A DNA stretch of 64,000 nt from Cryoendolithus antarcticus (lineage: Eukaryota; Ascomycota; Dothideomycetes; Cladosporiales; Cladosporiaceae), in the NCBI GenBank assembly GCA_002077065.1, contig NAJO01000023.1:434001-498000 (forward strand), in the 5' to 3' direction. This document shows, piece after piece, positions 1-10,319 of this stretch. The first letter of the stretch is position 1. Each line of letters opens with the position of its first letter. The translations under genes and the position numbers were made by a program. Below the pieces are notes generated by a model. That model was not told the DNA's origin. It searched no databases and worked only from the letters and a program-made list of their open reading frames with translations.

Positions 1-1388
1 ATCCGACCAGACCGCGGCAATTCCGAGGACGGACTTATTGGACCTGAGAAGGAGGGATCGTCGGACATTCAGAGTCTGCTGATCCCCCTCCATCTCGACA
101 ACATGTGAGTCTGCGCTTCGGTGTCGATTTCCAAAAGCGATGAAAGCTGACAAATCCTAGGCCCAACACTCTGGCTTTCGTGTCGCTGTTCGGTGGCAGG
201 TCTGTCGAGAAGTTGCATCCGCGCCACGATCTCACAGCGGTCGAAGATGAGAAGCCTAGAACTGTGGTGCAAGTGCACGGGATGCGCTTGGTTCAACTCA
301 CTGCTCGACTCGGCTCAGTCATGACGAGCTCTGAGACCGAAGCACTGTCAGCGTTCGATCCTGTGCTCAACGCCTTCCGTGTGCTGGGACAATTGTACAA
401 CCTTGCCGTAAGTGTAACGCACTCCTCGAGCGTTCTCGTACCCTTACTGATGAGACGCTAGGTTTCCGGAGAAGTCGACATCGTACCCGAAGACTCCTAC
501 GCCGAGAGTCTCACCACAAAAGCCACCGAGGAAGCGTCTGACCTCCTTCTCATACCTTGGACCGAGACCGGCAGCATGAGTGAAGCACCACTAGTCTCCA
601 AGAACACCATCGAGCGTAAGCTACGCAGTGAAGCGTACTCAGCCTTCGTAAACGAAACGTTCAACACCCACAGAGGCGCCACCGCAGTCTTCGTGAACAA
701 AGGCTTCTCCGGCACGCTCGAGCAGTCCCCGGCAGCACTCAGCCGACGTATCCTCTTCAAGTCTGGGCGCGGTCAGGAACGAGGTGCCATCACCGAGATG
801 ACCGAACTGCCAAGTGTAGACCGCAGCCATCACATCTTCGTTCCCTTCTTCGGCGGTGCAGATGCTCAGGCTGCTGTGCGACTAGCGTTGCAGCTAGCAG
901 CAAACCCAGAGATCACCGTGACGCTCATCCACTATCAGATGCGGGGTGAAGACCAGATCACCGAAGAATCCCTCGGCAGTAAGAGTGTGCCAGATGGCAA
1001 GATCAAGGTGGAGACCGCGGGCGAGGAAGGCGACGACGACACATTCTTTGTCACCATCCAACGAAATCTCGTCGAGTCTCTCCGACCTCGAGTGTCATTC
1101 CGAACGACGATCTCGTATGATCCTGTACAAGACGCCATCACCGATGCACAGAACGAGGTCGGACGGGACCGGCGAAATGGCGGTGATCTCATTATCTTGG
1201 GCAGGAATATCAGGATGGCTGATAGTGGCGCGAGTCGATGTCTGGGTCTTGTGGCAGATGTACTGCTAGAGAAGGATATCAGCGCTAGTGTGGTGGTGAT
1301 GCAGGCAAGGGCTAATCCGCTACGGAGAGGTCACAGCGGGAACGGGACGAGATTCGCGGAGGCGTTGCCACCGTTTGAGAGCGCATAG
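1..1388 (+). CDS. KHA1: K+/H+ antiporter, KHA1/CHX-like, C-terminal part (5' end outside window)
   Basis: The gene enters the window in frame at base 1 and is joined from exons 1-104, 161-407 and 462-1388. Both introns carry GTGAGT or GTAAGT donors and CTAG acceptors and leave the frame intact. Only the cytoplasmic C-terminal part is visible. It runs from the linker reading DNMPNTLAFVSLFGGRSVEK, through a part resembling universal-stress-protein folds (HIFVPFFGGADAQAAVRLAL; DLIILGRNIRMAD), to the TAG at 1386-1388. Known family: fungal KHA1/CHX cation-proton exchangers have an N-terminal Na/H-exchanger membrane domain followed by such a tail and act in endomembrane K+ and pH homeostasis. The membrane domain lies upstream of the window, so the transport assignment rests on tail similarity as I recall it. 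Confidence 0.78.
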
Positions 1389-1446
1389 ACAGGTTATATC
1401 CAAGTGCACACTTAGCGGTCCAGAGCATGGCGGCGTTGCTTGCTGC

Positions 1447-3588
1447 TCATCGAATCACGATCTCCTCGAAAGTCCTCTCTTCCGCGAGCACCTCGCCTGT
1501 CATGAAGCCGTGTATGTACGCCTCGCCTACAAACGTGAAAGTCTTGCGCGTGTCTCTTACGTCTAGCCCAGACGTTGGCCGAAGCACATAGCCCATTTTG
1601 CCGCCCTCCAGGAACCACATCTGATCGCCCTTTTGGCTAGAAACAGGCACCAAGCCCACTATACCAGACTGCGTGACCATGAGCTGCCGACGTGCGTATA
1701 CACGGCCAGCGGCTAGCGCGATCACAGCAGAGGGCCCAGCGACCTCCTTTGCCTCGGCGAACGGCAGAACTCGGGTCATGATGAGCCGCCAACGCTCTGC
1801 GAAAGCTGCAAGCTCGCTCGTGCTCGGTATGGCGGTCTCAGCTGCAGGAGCTAGAGCTCGCAGCTGATCGAAATTATCATACGCCGCCCAGGTCGAGTCC
1901 GAAAGTTGTTCGAGGTTATCCTTGAGTCTATCGCCATGATGCACAATTGCAATCTTGAGCTCGAGGATCCGCTTGAAACCTGCTGCAGCTTCGGCGCTCG
2001 CTGGACTACTGGTGCTGTCATTGTCAGCAATCAGCGTGCGCCAGAGAGCCTCAGCTCGATCGTTGCCGTAGTGTGCCATGTGAGCGATGCAGAAGTCGAT
2101 GAGTGGAACGAAAGCATCACGGTTGAACATCTCGTCTAGTGTGTTGGAGGGCATCGCCTCAATGGAGTTGAAGTAGCAGCCCGTGAGAGTCAAGCTGCCG
2201 GTGCGCCGATCAATCGTACATTGCTTATTACGACCTGGCGGCGCGTTGAAGTTGACGCCGGGAATCTCGTTGAAAGGTGAATGAGTAGTGAGAGAATAGT
2301 CCGGCACCTAGGAGAGCAGGCCTTGGGTCTTCGTTGCAGAGCGGTCTTCGACTTCGGACAGAAGATAGAGATCAGACGAGTGTTCTATCATCAATGCTGT
2401 CGTTTCGTTGTAGACTGTCTGCACCAAGACGGTATAGTTCGGATCTGGCAGATTGACGCTGTACGGCGCAAGGGCCTGTCTCACCATCGCCAGAGGTGCG
2501 AAGACCTTGTCTCGAAGGTCAGACGCGGCGAAGGGTCGCGTGCTGATGATGAATTGGGCCAGAAAGTCGAACGCTTGCGCTTGACTGACCGTTGGAGGAG
2601 GTAGTGTAGGGAACACTGACGAGGGCAGACTGATCACGTTGCCCAACGAATGTGGTGCATGCTCTAGCCGGCAAACAGCGCGCAGACTGGCGAAATGCAG
2701 ACCTTGATAGCCGTAGGGGACGCGGTAGCCAGTAGGGTCGATCACGTGCATCATCCCGAATGCCCACCCCGAGGCTTGAAGAAAGATGCATGTCTGTACG
2801 ACATCATCCCACGCCACGACTCTGTCGCCGATGATGACCACGAGGTTCTTCGCAAGTGCAGCTTCTTGTACAATCCAAGCTCGTTGAAACCATTGCCGAT
2901 CAAGCACGGCCATGAGCGCACGCCAGGTCTTGAAGGATTGTGCTGTTATATCTAGCATCGTATACATGGCTGGATCATCCAGGGCATACTGAGAGAAGTT
3001 CTTGGACCAGGCCTTGCCACCTTTCGCTACGTATGCACGCAGTTGCTTCGCAATAAGTACCAGCAGATCTACAGCATACTCCGATGCGTATTCGACTTCC
3101 GGCGCAAGTGGATTGCGACCGTTGTCTGAACCGTTGCCCTGACGATCCCACTCCCATCCAAGCCAGGCCATGACCATGTCAGCTTTGCTGTAGATGGCGC
3201 CCATTTCCTTGACCTGCTGCGTCCGCTCGACAGCATCGCCCTGATCGATGCAGATTGAGTCCACCCAGACCCAACCGTCAGGACGGCTTGATCCTGCGCG
3301 AAGGCGGCGGAGGAAGCCAAGTAGGTTCTTTGTAATGCGATGAAGCTGTCCATTGACAAAGATACTATGCAGCTCTGGATTGCCCCATACATAGCTAAGG
3401 CAACGGAATGGCGGCGCTGCATCTAGTGGGAACGTCTGCATGTTCAATGAGATCGGGACACTCCAATTGCCTTTCGACTTGTCTTCAGGACGGCTGTTGT
3501 TAATTTGCAGTAGACGTATGCTGAATGGAACGGCAGCCAGTGGCACATCCTCGTATAGCCTTGACTTCTCTACTGACGCCGACGCCAT
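1447..3588 (-). CDS. HET-domain protein (heterokaryon-incompatibility type) interrupted by one in-frame TAG
   Basis: The start is ATG at 3588-3586. The first 426 codons contain the HET domain blocks CLSYVWGNPE, VWVDSICIDQ, MGAIYSKADMVMAWLG and QWFQRAWIVQEAALA. A TAG at 2310-2308 then interrupts, and the same frame stays open for 286 more codons to 1447. The downstream part begins VPDYS, and with the upstream LLS it recreates the LPSWVPDYS-type block usual after the HET domain. The TAG therefore sits exactly where a Trp codon is expected (TGG to TAG). There is no other frame damage in about 2.1 kb. HET proteins control allorecognition and cell death between fungal strains. As it stands the gene encodes a 426-residue protein truncated after the HET domain; recent pseudogenisation, readthrough or a sequence error are alternatives. 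Divergent genes of this class are often accessory. Confidence 0.8.
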
Positions 3589-4201
3589 GGTTGCAGAAGT
3601 GACCGGAAGTCCGGTGCACGAGCAATGAGGCTGGCCGAATTACTCTCCGGAGCCTAAAGAGACTGCAGCTATGGCCGAATGATATGAGATAGCCAGTGCC
3701 TGTGTCCGAAAGCTTCTACCGTCCGCCTCAAGAGCATATGACCACAACGTGGATCAGTGAAAGCAGCTTGTAGGTTCTACCACCTTGCACTTCCGTATCG
3801 CAAGTAATAGAGTACGTATGGAGCGCAGTCAGCGCGCTGTATCGACTATGTTGAAACGCTTAGGCGGGCTTGCAGCGTGTTGGGTGCATGGGCCTCGGCG
3901 ACGCCTACTCACGCCACGTTCCTTGGCATTCACGTCCGGCCAGTATTTAGGTCCGCTCTTCCCAGAGCCCGAAGGTTACTCCCGCAAACATCGATCGCGC
4001 CAGGAGTGTGGGCTTGTAGTAGGACCGCCGTCGAGAGAGGCGCCTGCGAACGCGCCTCACGTCGATCATTCGGCGTCGCCTCTCATCGACACAGCATCCG
4101 GCAGAGACGACGTCGCAGCATACTCGATAGTAGTCCAAGGGGCCTCTATGCTCTTGGAAGAGCAGAGGTCGCAGAGATCTGCTCTCCAAGCACCTCTCAC
4201 T
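3589..4201. other. Intergenic region between HET gene and STN1
   Basis: This 613-bp stretch holds the 5' flank of the HET gene and the 3' flank of STN1. Open frames on the plus strand here continue antisense through STN1 and show no recognisable domain. I see no RNA gene or repeat. Confidence 0.5.
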
Positions 4202-5065
4202 TCAGGGCTTCTTCACCAGCTGCTCCCAAGGAGCTCTGATGATCTCACTCCCAGCGAGTGCACCAGCATTAAGGATTGCAGTCTGCTGCTTGTCGAGTAC
4301 ATCCTGCTTCGCTCTGTCGCTTGCCTCACGTGCCAGCAGTTTGGCATCCGCTCGACATTCGTGTCTTACTTTGTCTCGAGCTCTCTTCTCTGCCGCCGCG
4401 GCTTTAGCATCCGCTGTTGCCCGCTGCGCGGGAGTGAAGACCCAAGGCTTCGACAGTACGTCGCGCCGATGCTTCGCAAGTCGAGCCCAGAAACGCACTT
4501 CCTCATCGGTGGATTCGACCAAAAACAGTCGTTTGAGCTCGATCTGACGCTCGCGGAATTTCGTGATGGTTCCCTTGACGCGTACTACTGAGCCGACGGG
4601 TACCGGTCGCTTGTCTAAATACAAGCTTGCAATACTCATGCTGACACCAACTTTGACATTGCTGATCAGTGTCTCTGGCGTGTCTCCGTATGCACCATTG
4701 ACTTCGCCAGATTGACGTGGGATCTTGACCTCGATCGTGCAGCCGCTCCCGTCGTCCAGCTCCAAGATGGCATACTTGTCGGCACCCTTTGCTGGCGCAA
4801 GCCCAAAGCCGACGAGCAGTCCGCAGAGGTACGCATACTGGATCGGATGGTTGAGTATGAAGTAGACATCTTGCCCTGTTGTAAGTCAGCGACATTGGCA
4901 TGGAAAGTAAGCGTTCGCCACCTGCTTGCCTTCAAACCCGGGTTCTTCTCTCAGTGCGAAGACATCTCTGGCTGTAAGGATGTTCCACACGGACCATGTG
5001 CAAGACTCATCAAAGTACTTCTTGGGGTACAATTGGCCAATGTCCGTCGGTCTAGCATTCGTCAT
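4202..5065 (-). CDS. STN1: STN1-like CST-complex subunit (telomere capping, OB fold)
   Basis: Exons are 5065-4930 and 4875-4202, giving 269 aa. The N-terminal half has the Stn1 OB-fold pattern: YPKKYFDESCTWSVWNILTA, then FEGQDVYFILNHPIQYAYLC, KYAILELDDGSGCTIEV and SVVRVKGTITKFRERQIELK. The C-terminus is an Ala/Lys/Arg-rich probable helix (ADAKAAAAEKRARDK). Stn1 with Ten1 and Cdc13/Ctc1 binds the telomeric single strand, limits telomerase and recruits DNA polymerase alpha. The intron (4929-4876, 54 nt) must use a GC donor (G|GCAAGC), a CTGAC branch site and a CAG acceptor, because no GT donor gives the required phase. The frame is open upstream to 5206, but ATG 5065 fits the family N-terminus best. 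I see no winged-helix C-terminal domain, as in many fungal Stn1 proteins. Confidence 0.82.
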
Positions 5066-5698
5066 GTCATCGTATGTCGATGATGGCGAGTGGTGGCAGA
5101 GGAGATGGAGACGCGAGGTATACGCGCGGTCACGTGTGACGTAGACCTTCTCGCCAGCATGCAAAGCACCTCCAAAGCTTATCTTGGGCGGGCATTGGCG
5201 GGGCAACTCATCATGCAGCTCGACTGCGAGTCCAGGCAGTACAAAACCAGGGGAATACGTTGTTGAAGAGGCATTGATTGATCCCTGAGAGACACAAATG
5301 CGTCACGCAGGGTACGAACACATACACCAGCAGCTCCGGCGCAGATCCGACGGCCTTGGATTGGTGAAGGCGAACGCAAACAATCGTGAGTTGATGAGGC
5401 TGGGGTGGTGGTCTTCGAGGAGACAACCTTGATTGCCATGCCGCTATGGCGCACTTGTCCGGCCAGCATCTCACGCCTCTTCCTCTTCTGTGTATCCATC
5501 TCTTAATCTTGTCTAGCTGTCGAATACTACCAGTTCCTCATCGCCTCTACCAAGTCATTTGCGTGCTAGACTTAATACTCAACAAGCAGTCACAGACGAC
5601 ATGCGCGATAGCGCATAGCAACCCTCCAGTGATCGTAGTCAAGAGAGCTTCATTCTAGGACTTTCATTGCGACGAGGTCAACGGGACGCGGCTCTGCG
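5066..5698. promoter_or_regulatory. Divergent intergenic region, STN1 and secreted-protein gene
   Basis: These 633 bp separate the start of STN1 (minus) from the start of the next plus-strand gene, so both promoters should lie here. Several overlapping open frames exist on the minus strand but none has a recognisable motif. I see no clear TATA box or repeat. Confidence 0.4.
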
Positions 5699-6427
5699 AT
5701 GGCACCTCGCCTCAGCCTCGCCGCCTTGCCCGCTAGCCTAGCGACCCTCGTGCTCTTCTCCGCGCAATGTGCCGCGCAAACATACGTCTCCGGGACTTTC
5801 CAGGCCGCGGTCTGGGCTCAAGGCGGCCAGCTACAGAGCGCAGCGCAAGTCCAATGTCCTGCAGGCTATCCGACGTCGTGCGGCTCGATAGGTGAACCAG
5901 ACTAGTATGCTCCTCTTGTCCTCTCCAATATCGAAGACCCTCACTGACAATAATCGCATAGCTGCTGTCCCTCCTCCTTCACCTGCGCCTACACAACCAA
6001 CAAGGTCGTCGGCTGCTGTCCCTCTGGCCAGACCTGCAGCGGCAGCGTCGGCGGCTCCGGTGGCTACCAGCCCTCCTCCTGGTATTCGTCTACCTATGTT
6101 GCCCCCACGACCTACCAGACATACTATACTCCACCTGCGACAACAACAAATTACGGTGGCGTGATAGTGGGCGGCGCCGCGGCGACGACAGTATACCAGT
6201 ACCCGACAACGACGCACCCGGCGACGACAGTAATATATGCTGGGAACTTTTGCACGACGATAACGGCTGTTGGACCGAATCTGCCTACGACTGCTGGAGT
6301 GGCTTGTGGGGTTGCGCTTATAGTTGCGCCAAGTGAGGGCAGGAGAGAAGGAGTAGGATGGAGCATATTCGGGGTGGTCTTGGGAATGCAGGTGCTTGGG
6401 GGAATGGTGTTGGGATTGCGAAGATGA
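5699..6427 (+). CDS. Small secreted Cys-rich protein with Thr/Tyr-rich region and C-terminal hydrophobic anchor
   Basis: Exons are 5699-5904 and 5962-6427, 223 aa; the 57-nt intron is GTATGC...CATAG with a CTGAC branch site. Residues 1-26 form a signal peptide (LAALPASLATLVLFSAQCAA). A Cys-rich module follows with CPAGYPTSCG, CCPSSFTC and CCPSGQTCSG. Next comes a Tyr/Thr/Pro-rich stretch and a hydrophobic C-terminal segment (GWSIFGVVLGMQVLGGMVLG) ending in LRR. This layout suggests a cell-wall or plasma-membrane surface protein. The C-terminus could be a GPI-attachment signal, but the terminal Arg-Arg fits a simple transmembrane anchor equally well. Similar CCPSGQ-containing small proteins are common in Dothideomycetes; no biochemical role is known to me. 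It lies in tandem upstream of MCU with no evident functional link. Confidence 0.75.
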
Positions 6428-6918
6428 GGAGGACATGACATTGGGGTTCTGGCGTTGGAGAGGTGTTTTGATGGGTATTGAGATCGCTGGATGACTTGAT
6501 GTGATTTGAGATACACCATGGGCGAATGTACAGATCACGACTGGAAGTAATGTACAAATGTTGCATACTATTGGTTAGTGTGCTCATCCGTCCCTCAAGT
6601 TGAGTTCTACGAGAGATCGTGGAGGTCATGAACGACATGCTACTTGCACCGTAATCCGACGATTGTAGTCTGTCCGAGAGTACTTTATTGAAAAGTCCTA
6701 CATGTATTGAGTAGCCTCAGCACCCTCTGAACGTGTGCCTTTGGACAATGTTGTTTCCAAGGTTCTGCCAACATGGATCTGCATGGCGTCCTTGGTCTGA
6801 GACTATGACGTTTCAACATGGCTTCCTCTCACGCGTCGATTCAAGGCTTCTAGACCGACGTGATGATTAATTAGCCTTTGAATGTCAAGAATGCTTTGCC
6901 AACACCGCGCCCACAACC
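6428..6918. other. Intergenic region upstream of MCU
   Basis: These 491 bp hold the 3' flank of the secreted-protein gene and the MCU promoter. I see no TATA box, repeat or RNA gene that I would defend. Confidence 0.4.
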
Positions 6919-8494
6919 ATGGAATCCGTCATCTCCCGCCTTATCGTCCAGTCCGCTCCACGCGCGAGGAGGCGGACTGCCGCCATCCTTGCTGACCATC
7001 GAAAGCATGCCTTCACCACCTTCCGGGCCCAAGCAGTCGAACAGCCCAATAAGAACCCGTTTGGCGTTCCCGGAAACGCAGCAGCGTCCTACGCACAGCC
7101 CGCAGCGAATGTCTCCCAGAATGTTTACTCAGAGGAAAAGGACCACTTCGCACGCGTGGAAGCGCAATCGAAAGCAAAGCAGCGCACTTCGCCATGGATG
7201 CGAGAAGGCTCAGATGTCCCGCCAGTCCGTCGAAAGCGCAGCGCTGGGGCGATGACCAAGGGCAAGCTACTCACGACTCCGTCACGCATGCTGAAATTCA
7301 TCCTGCCATTGAGCACCAGGGATGGGAACTCAGATCGCAAGGATGTCGAGCCTTTGGCACTGCTAGTGCATCCTCAACAGCCACTAAGCTATCTCGAACG
7401 ACTTGTGCAGAGCGAGCTACCAGTTATGGAGGATGGACGGGCTCCGAGCGTGACATTCAGGGCCGAGGATAGCGGTGAGAGCGAGGGCAAAAAGGCTGCA
7501 GAACGGGACGAGGAGGCTGAGAAGGAGGACGAGGCGCAGGAGCAGGAGCAGGAAGACGACCTTGCTGAGGGTGCGGAGAGCATGAAGATTGATGGGAAAG
7601 TCGTGAAGATGGGCAAGATCAGTGCAGCGACGAAGGGAGACGAAGAAGTGCCAGCGCATGGGCACGTGAATGCTGCTAAGCCGGGTTCTGACGCTGCGAA
7701 AGCTATAGAGCAGAGTCAGGAGGACGAGGACCCAGCACATGCGAATTTTGTGAGATGGTCGCCGAGCACGGAGATTGGCGATTTCATTCGCGATGCTGCG
7801 AGAGGCAAGGAGTTTGCTGTCGACATTCAGAACTCGCCACCAATTTATGTGGGTGTGCCGAGCTTTGCTGATCGGACTTACTACTTGCGGATGCGGCTGC
7901 GGAAGACTGCCACGCGGATTTCAGCTATGGCGGATGTGAAGAAGCAGAGTGATGACCTCGCGCAGAAGGCAGCGAAGAGGGTCGCACAGGGTGGTTTCGC
8001 TGGGCTAATCGGGTGGTGGGGAGTTGGTGAGCACTCTTGACTAAGGTACCTCCTGCTTCCTTGTTGAGACCTGCTAACACATCTGGACAGTCTACTACCT
8101 AACCTTCAAAACCGACCTTGGCTGGGACGTCATGGAACCGGTGACCTATCTCGTCGGTCTGTCGGGTCTGATAGGCGGTTACATGTGGTTCCTTTACCAC
8201 AATCGCGAAGTCTCCTACCGCAGCGCCATGAACTTCACCGTCTCGAGGCGGCAATCGCAATTGTATGAACAGAAAGGGTTTGATGTGGCGAAGTGGGAGA
8301 TGTTAGTTGAGGAAGGAAACAGGCTAAGGAGGGAGATCAAGTTGGTGGCTGAGGAGTATGATGTGGAGTGGGATGAGACTAGGGATGAGGGGGATGAGAA
8401 GGTTCGGGAGGCGCTGAGGGAGGAGAGGCAGAAGAAGGGAGGGAAGGATGGGAAGGGGAAGGAAAAGAAGAAGGAGGAAGAAGAGGACGATTGA
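6919..8494 (+). CDS. MCU: Mitochondrial calcium uniporter pore subunit (MCU)
   Basis: Exons are 6919-8026 and 8091-8494, 503 aa; the 64-nt intron is GTGAGC...GACAG with a GCTAAC branch site. The N-terminus is basic and Ser/Ala/Arg-rich, as expected of a mitochondrial presequence. A matrix domain follows ([44 protein letters not shown]), then TM1 near residues 357-377 ([14 protein letters not shown]). The selectivity motif WDVMEP is at about 381-386, and TM2 is [19 protein letters not shown]. The WDxxEP motif is diagnostic: its Asp and Glu coordinate Ca2+ in the inner-membrane channel. Two charged additions stand out: an acidic Glu/Asp-rich insert around residues 185-225 within the matrix domain, and a Lys/Glu-rich tail. 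ATG 6919 is the first in frame and gives a plausible presequence. Confidence 0.93.
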
Positions 8495-10319
8495 GGGATT
8501 GCGTCGGTGTGTATAGCGTGATCGCGGTTGTCTTTTGCATAGCGGCAAGATACCCTTCAAATGTAGCAATTCGACATACATGTACATTGGCATCAATTCA
8601 AACGGCGCAGCGCATGTGACTCTAGAGCTTGAGCAGGTGCGCGTCAATGTCGTACCTGCCGGCGGTGATGTCAGTGTTGCCTCGAGGTCAACATCATGCG
8701 GCCTCGCCATCACACTGCCATTGTCCGTGTGCAACCTCTCAAACGCCGACTGTCGCACAACGACGCTCGGCGGCCCGTCTGGGTACATGCAGGTGTCACT
8801 CTTGACGTACACAGTCGCACACGAGCGGTCGATTGTTGTCGTTGACAGCCGCAATTTCGCGCCTGTTGCCACTCGGGGTGTTAGTCGACAGACACATCGT
8901 CAGGGCCAGTAGTCAGCCGGCAGTCGTCGTAGGCTTCTTTGATATACAGTACCGGACAAGGGGACCACGCAACCCGGTTACCAGGCCCTTCCATGTCTCA
9001 AAAGCTCCGAGATCCGATCATGACCGGGTTCCTGGTCAGGTACCAGAAACACCTGGTCTGTGTCTCGACCAGGGCGGCAGAGTGGATCAGGATCCCAGAC
9101 TCCCAGAACCTCACCACTCGAGTCTGTGACACGATGGTGCCTCACTTAACGCTCGCGAACGGACTCACTCGGCCTAGCAACAATCCCGCGCAGCCAAACA
9201 AACAAACAATCCTCCGAGCCGGAGATTTCTCGTATTGCCTTTGATAACGGTGCCGCCAGCCTGGCCGCGTGGCGCGAGGCGCGAAGTCAAACCTACCGGC
9301 GATGCTCTGCAACGACCGCATATGGTCTAAGGCTGTTTTCGCATGGCAAAGTGATTGAGATTGCGCGATGCCTATTTGCTCGCCAGGATGATGGCGATGA
9401 GAGCGGGTACCTGACGGCAAGACCGGCCGAGCCCACATTGGTGCGATGTGGTACTGGAACAGGTCAAGCTTTGAGGCGTAAGGCACATGCATCGGCTCGA
9501 CGTGCCTTGTGGTGATGGTGAGATCAGCAGAGTGTTGTTGTTGTCTGCTGACGAAGGTTAGTGGGAATGGGTAAGAGGTCTCTGGCGGAGGCATTGTGAC
9601 TAGAGGTAGGTGTGCGCTGAGTACTGGACGACCCTTAAGATCTGCACACCGAGTAAGACAAACTACACTACCTTCTACCAATAGCCTCAAGCATCTGTGA
9701 CGGCAGGTCAACGCTCGTCGTCGCCGAAACCCGAAGCGAAAGTATGGGTCGACCATCACCCCACTTCGACTCACTAGCCGCCTTACAAAAGCAGCATTCC
9801 AACGCTATTCGCACCTCAGCCTACGTTGCCAGGTGAACATCAGACCCTCTTCCAACTCCACCACGTTGGCAGAGACTACGGCGCGGTCGAGGTATATCTC
9901 ACTCTCTTCCAGTATTATCACACACTCTCAATCTGAAACGAGTCATCCCTTTGCTCCCCTACCATACTCCTGGGCCCTGTCACTTTCTGCAAGCCATAGC
10001 GGTCTTGCATGTACCACCACTCTTGTGCATATCCGTATTCGAGATCCTCAGGCCTCGTACCTCTTGTGGAGAGCCTGTACCACTCTATCTCATCCCCCAC
10101 CCCTAGCATCCCTGCCCGAACGAACAGCCGCCGCCGCCACGCCGCAGGGCGTCAACACATACTGTCTATCAGAGGACTGTCGTCGGTATCACAAGACGTG
10201 AACGTCAACTGCGCGAAGGCGCACAAGTCAATACTCAAAAAGGCCAAGTGTTCCCCAAGTCCCCAGAGTCTGTGTTGCTGAACTCACTGACGATTACAGG
10301 AAAGTTCCTCCATCTGAGC
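8495..10319. other. Long intergenic region between MCU and GH81 gene
   Basis: About 1.8 kb without a supported gene. Frames 8535-8912 (+), 8324-8872 (-) and 9142-9594 (-, a 150-codon frame starting MPPPETSYPF) are open, but they overlap each other and show no domain or intron logic. A cluster of short inverted repeats lies at 8971-9073. The last few hundred bases must contain the GH81 promoter. A possible 5'-UTR intron acceptor (CTGACGATTACAG) sits just before the GH81 ATG. Confidence 0.4.

Noticed and set aside
2308..2360. Intron ending at the HET TAG (CTCTCCTAG acceptor)
   Set aside because: The only nearby donor-like site is a poor GTCGAA, and the sequence it would remove matches the expected HET-family reading through to the LPSW block.
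3785..4591. Plus-strand frame of 268 codons overlapping STN1
   Set aside because: It is antisense to the well-supported STN1 exon, has no domain and an Arg/Ser/Leu-rich composition typical of shadow frames.
8324..8912. Opposing open frames between MCU and the GH81 gene
   Set aside because: Plus and minus frames cover the same bases, neither shows a motif, and the minus one runs antisense into MCU.
9142..9594. Minus-strand 150-codon frame starting MPPPETSYPF
   Set aside because: No recognisable domain, no supporting splice pattern, and a His/Arg/Pro-rich composition; not enough to call a gene.
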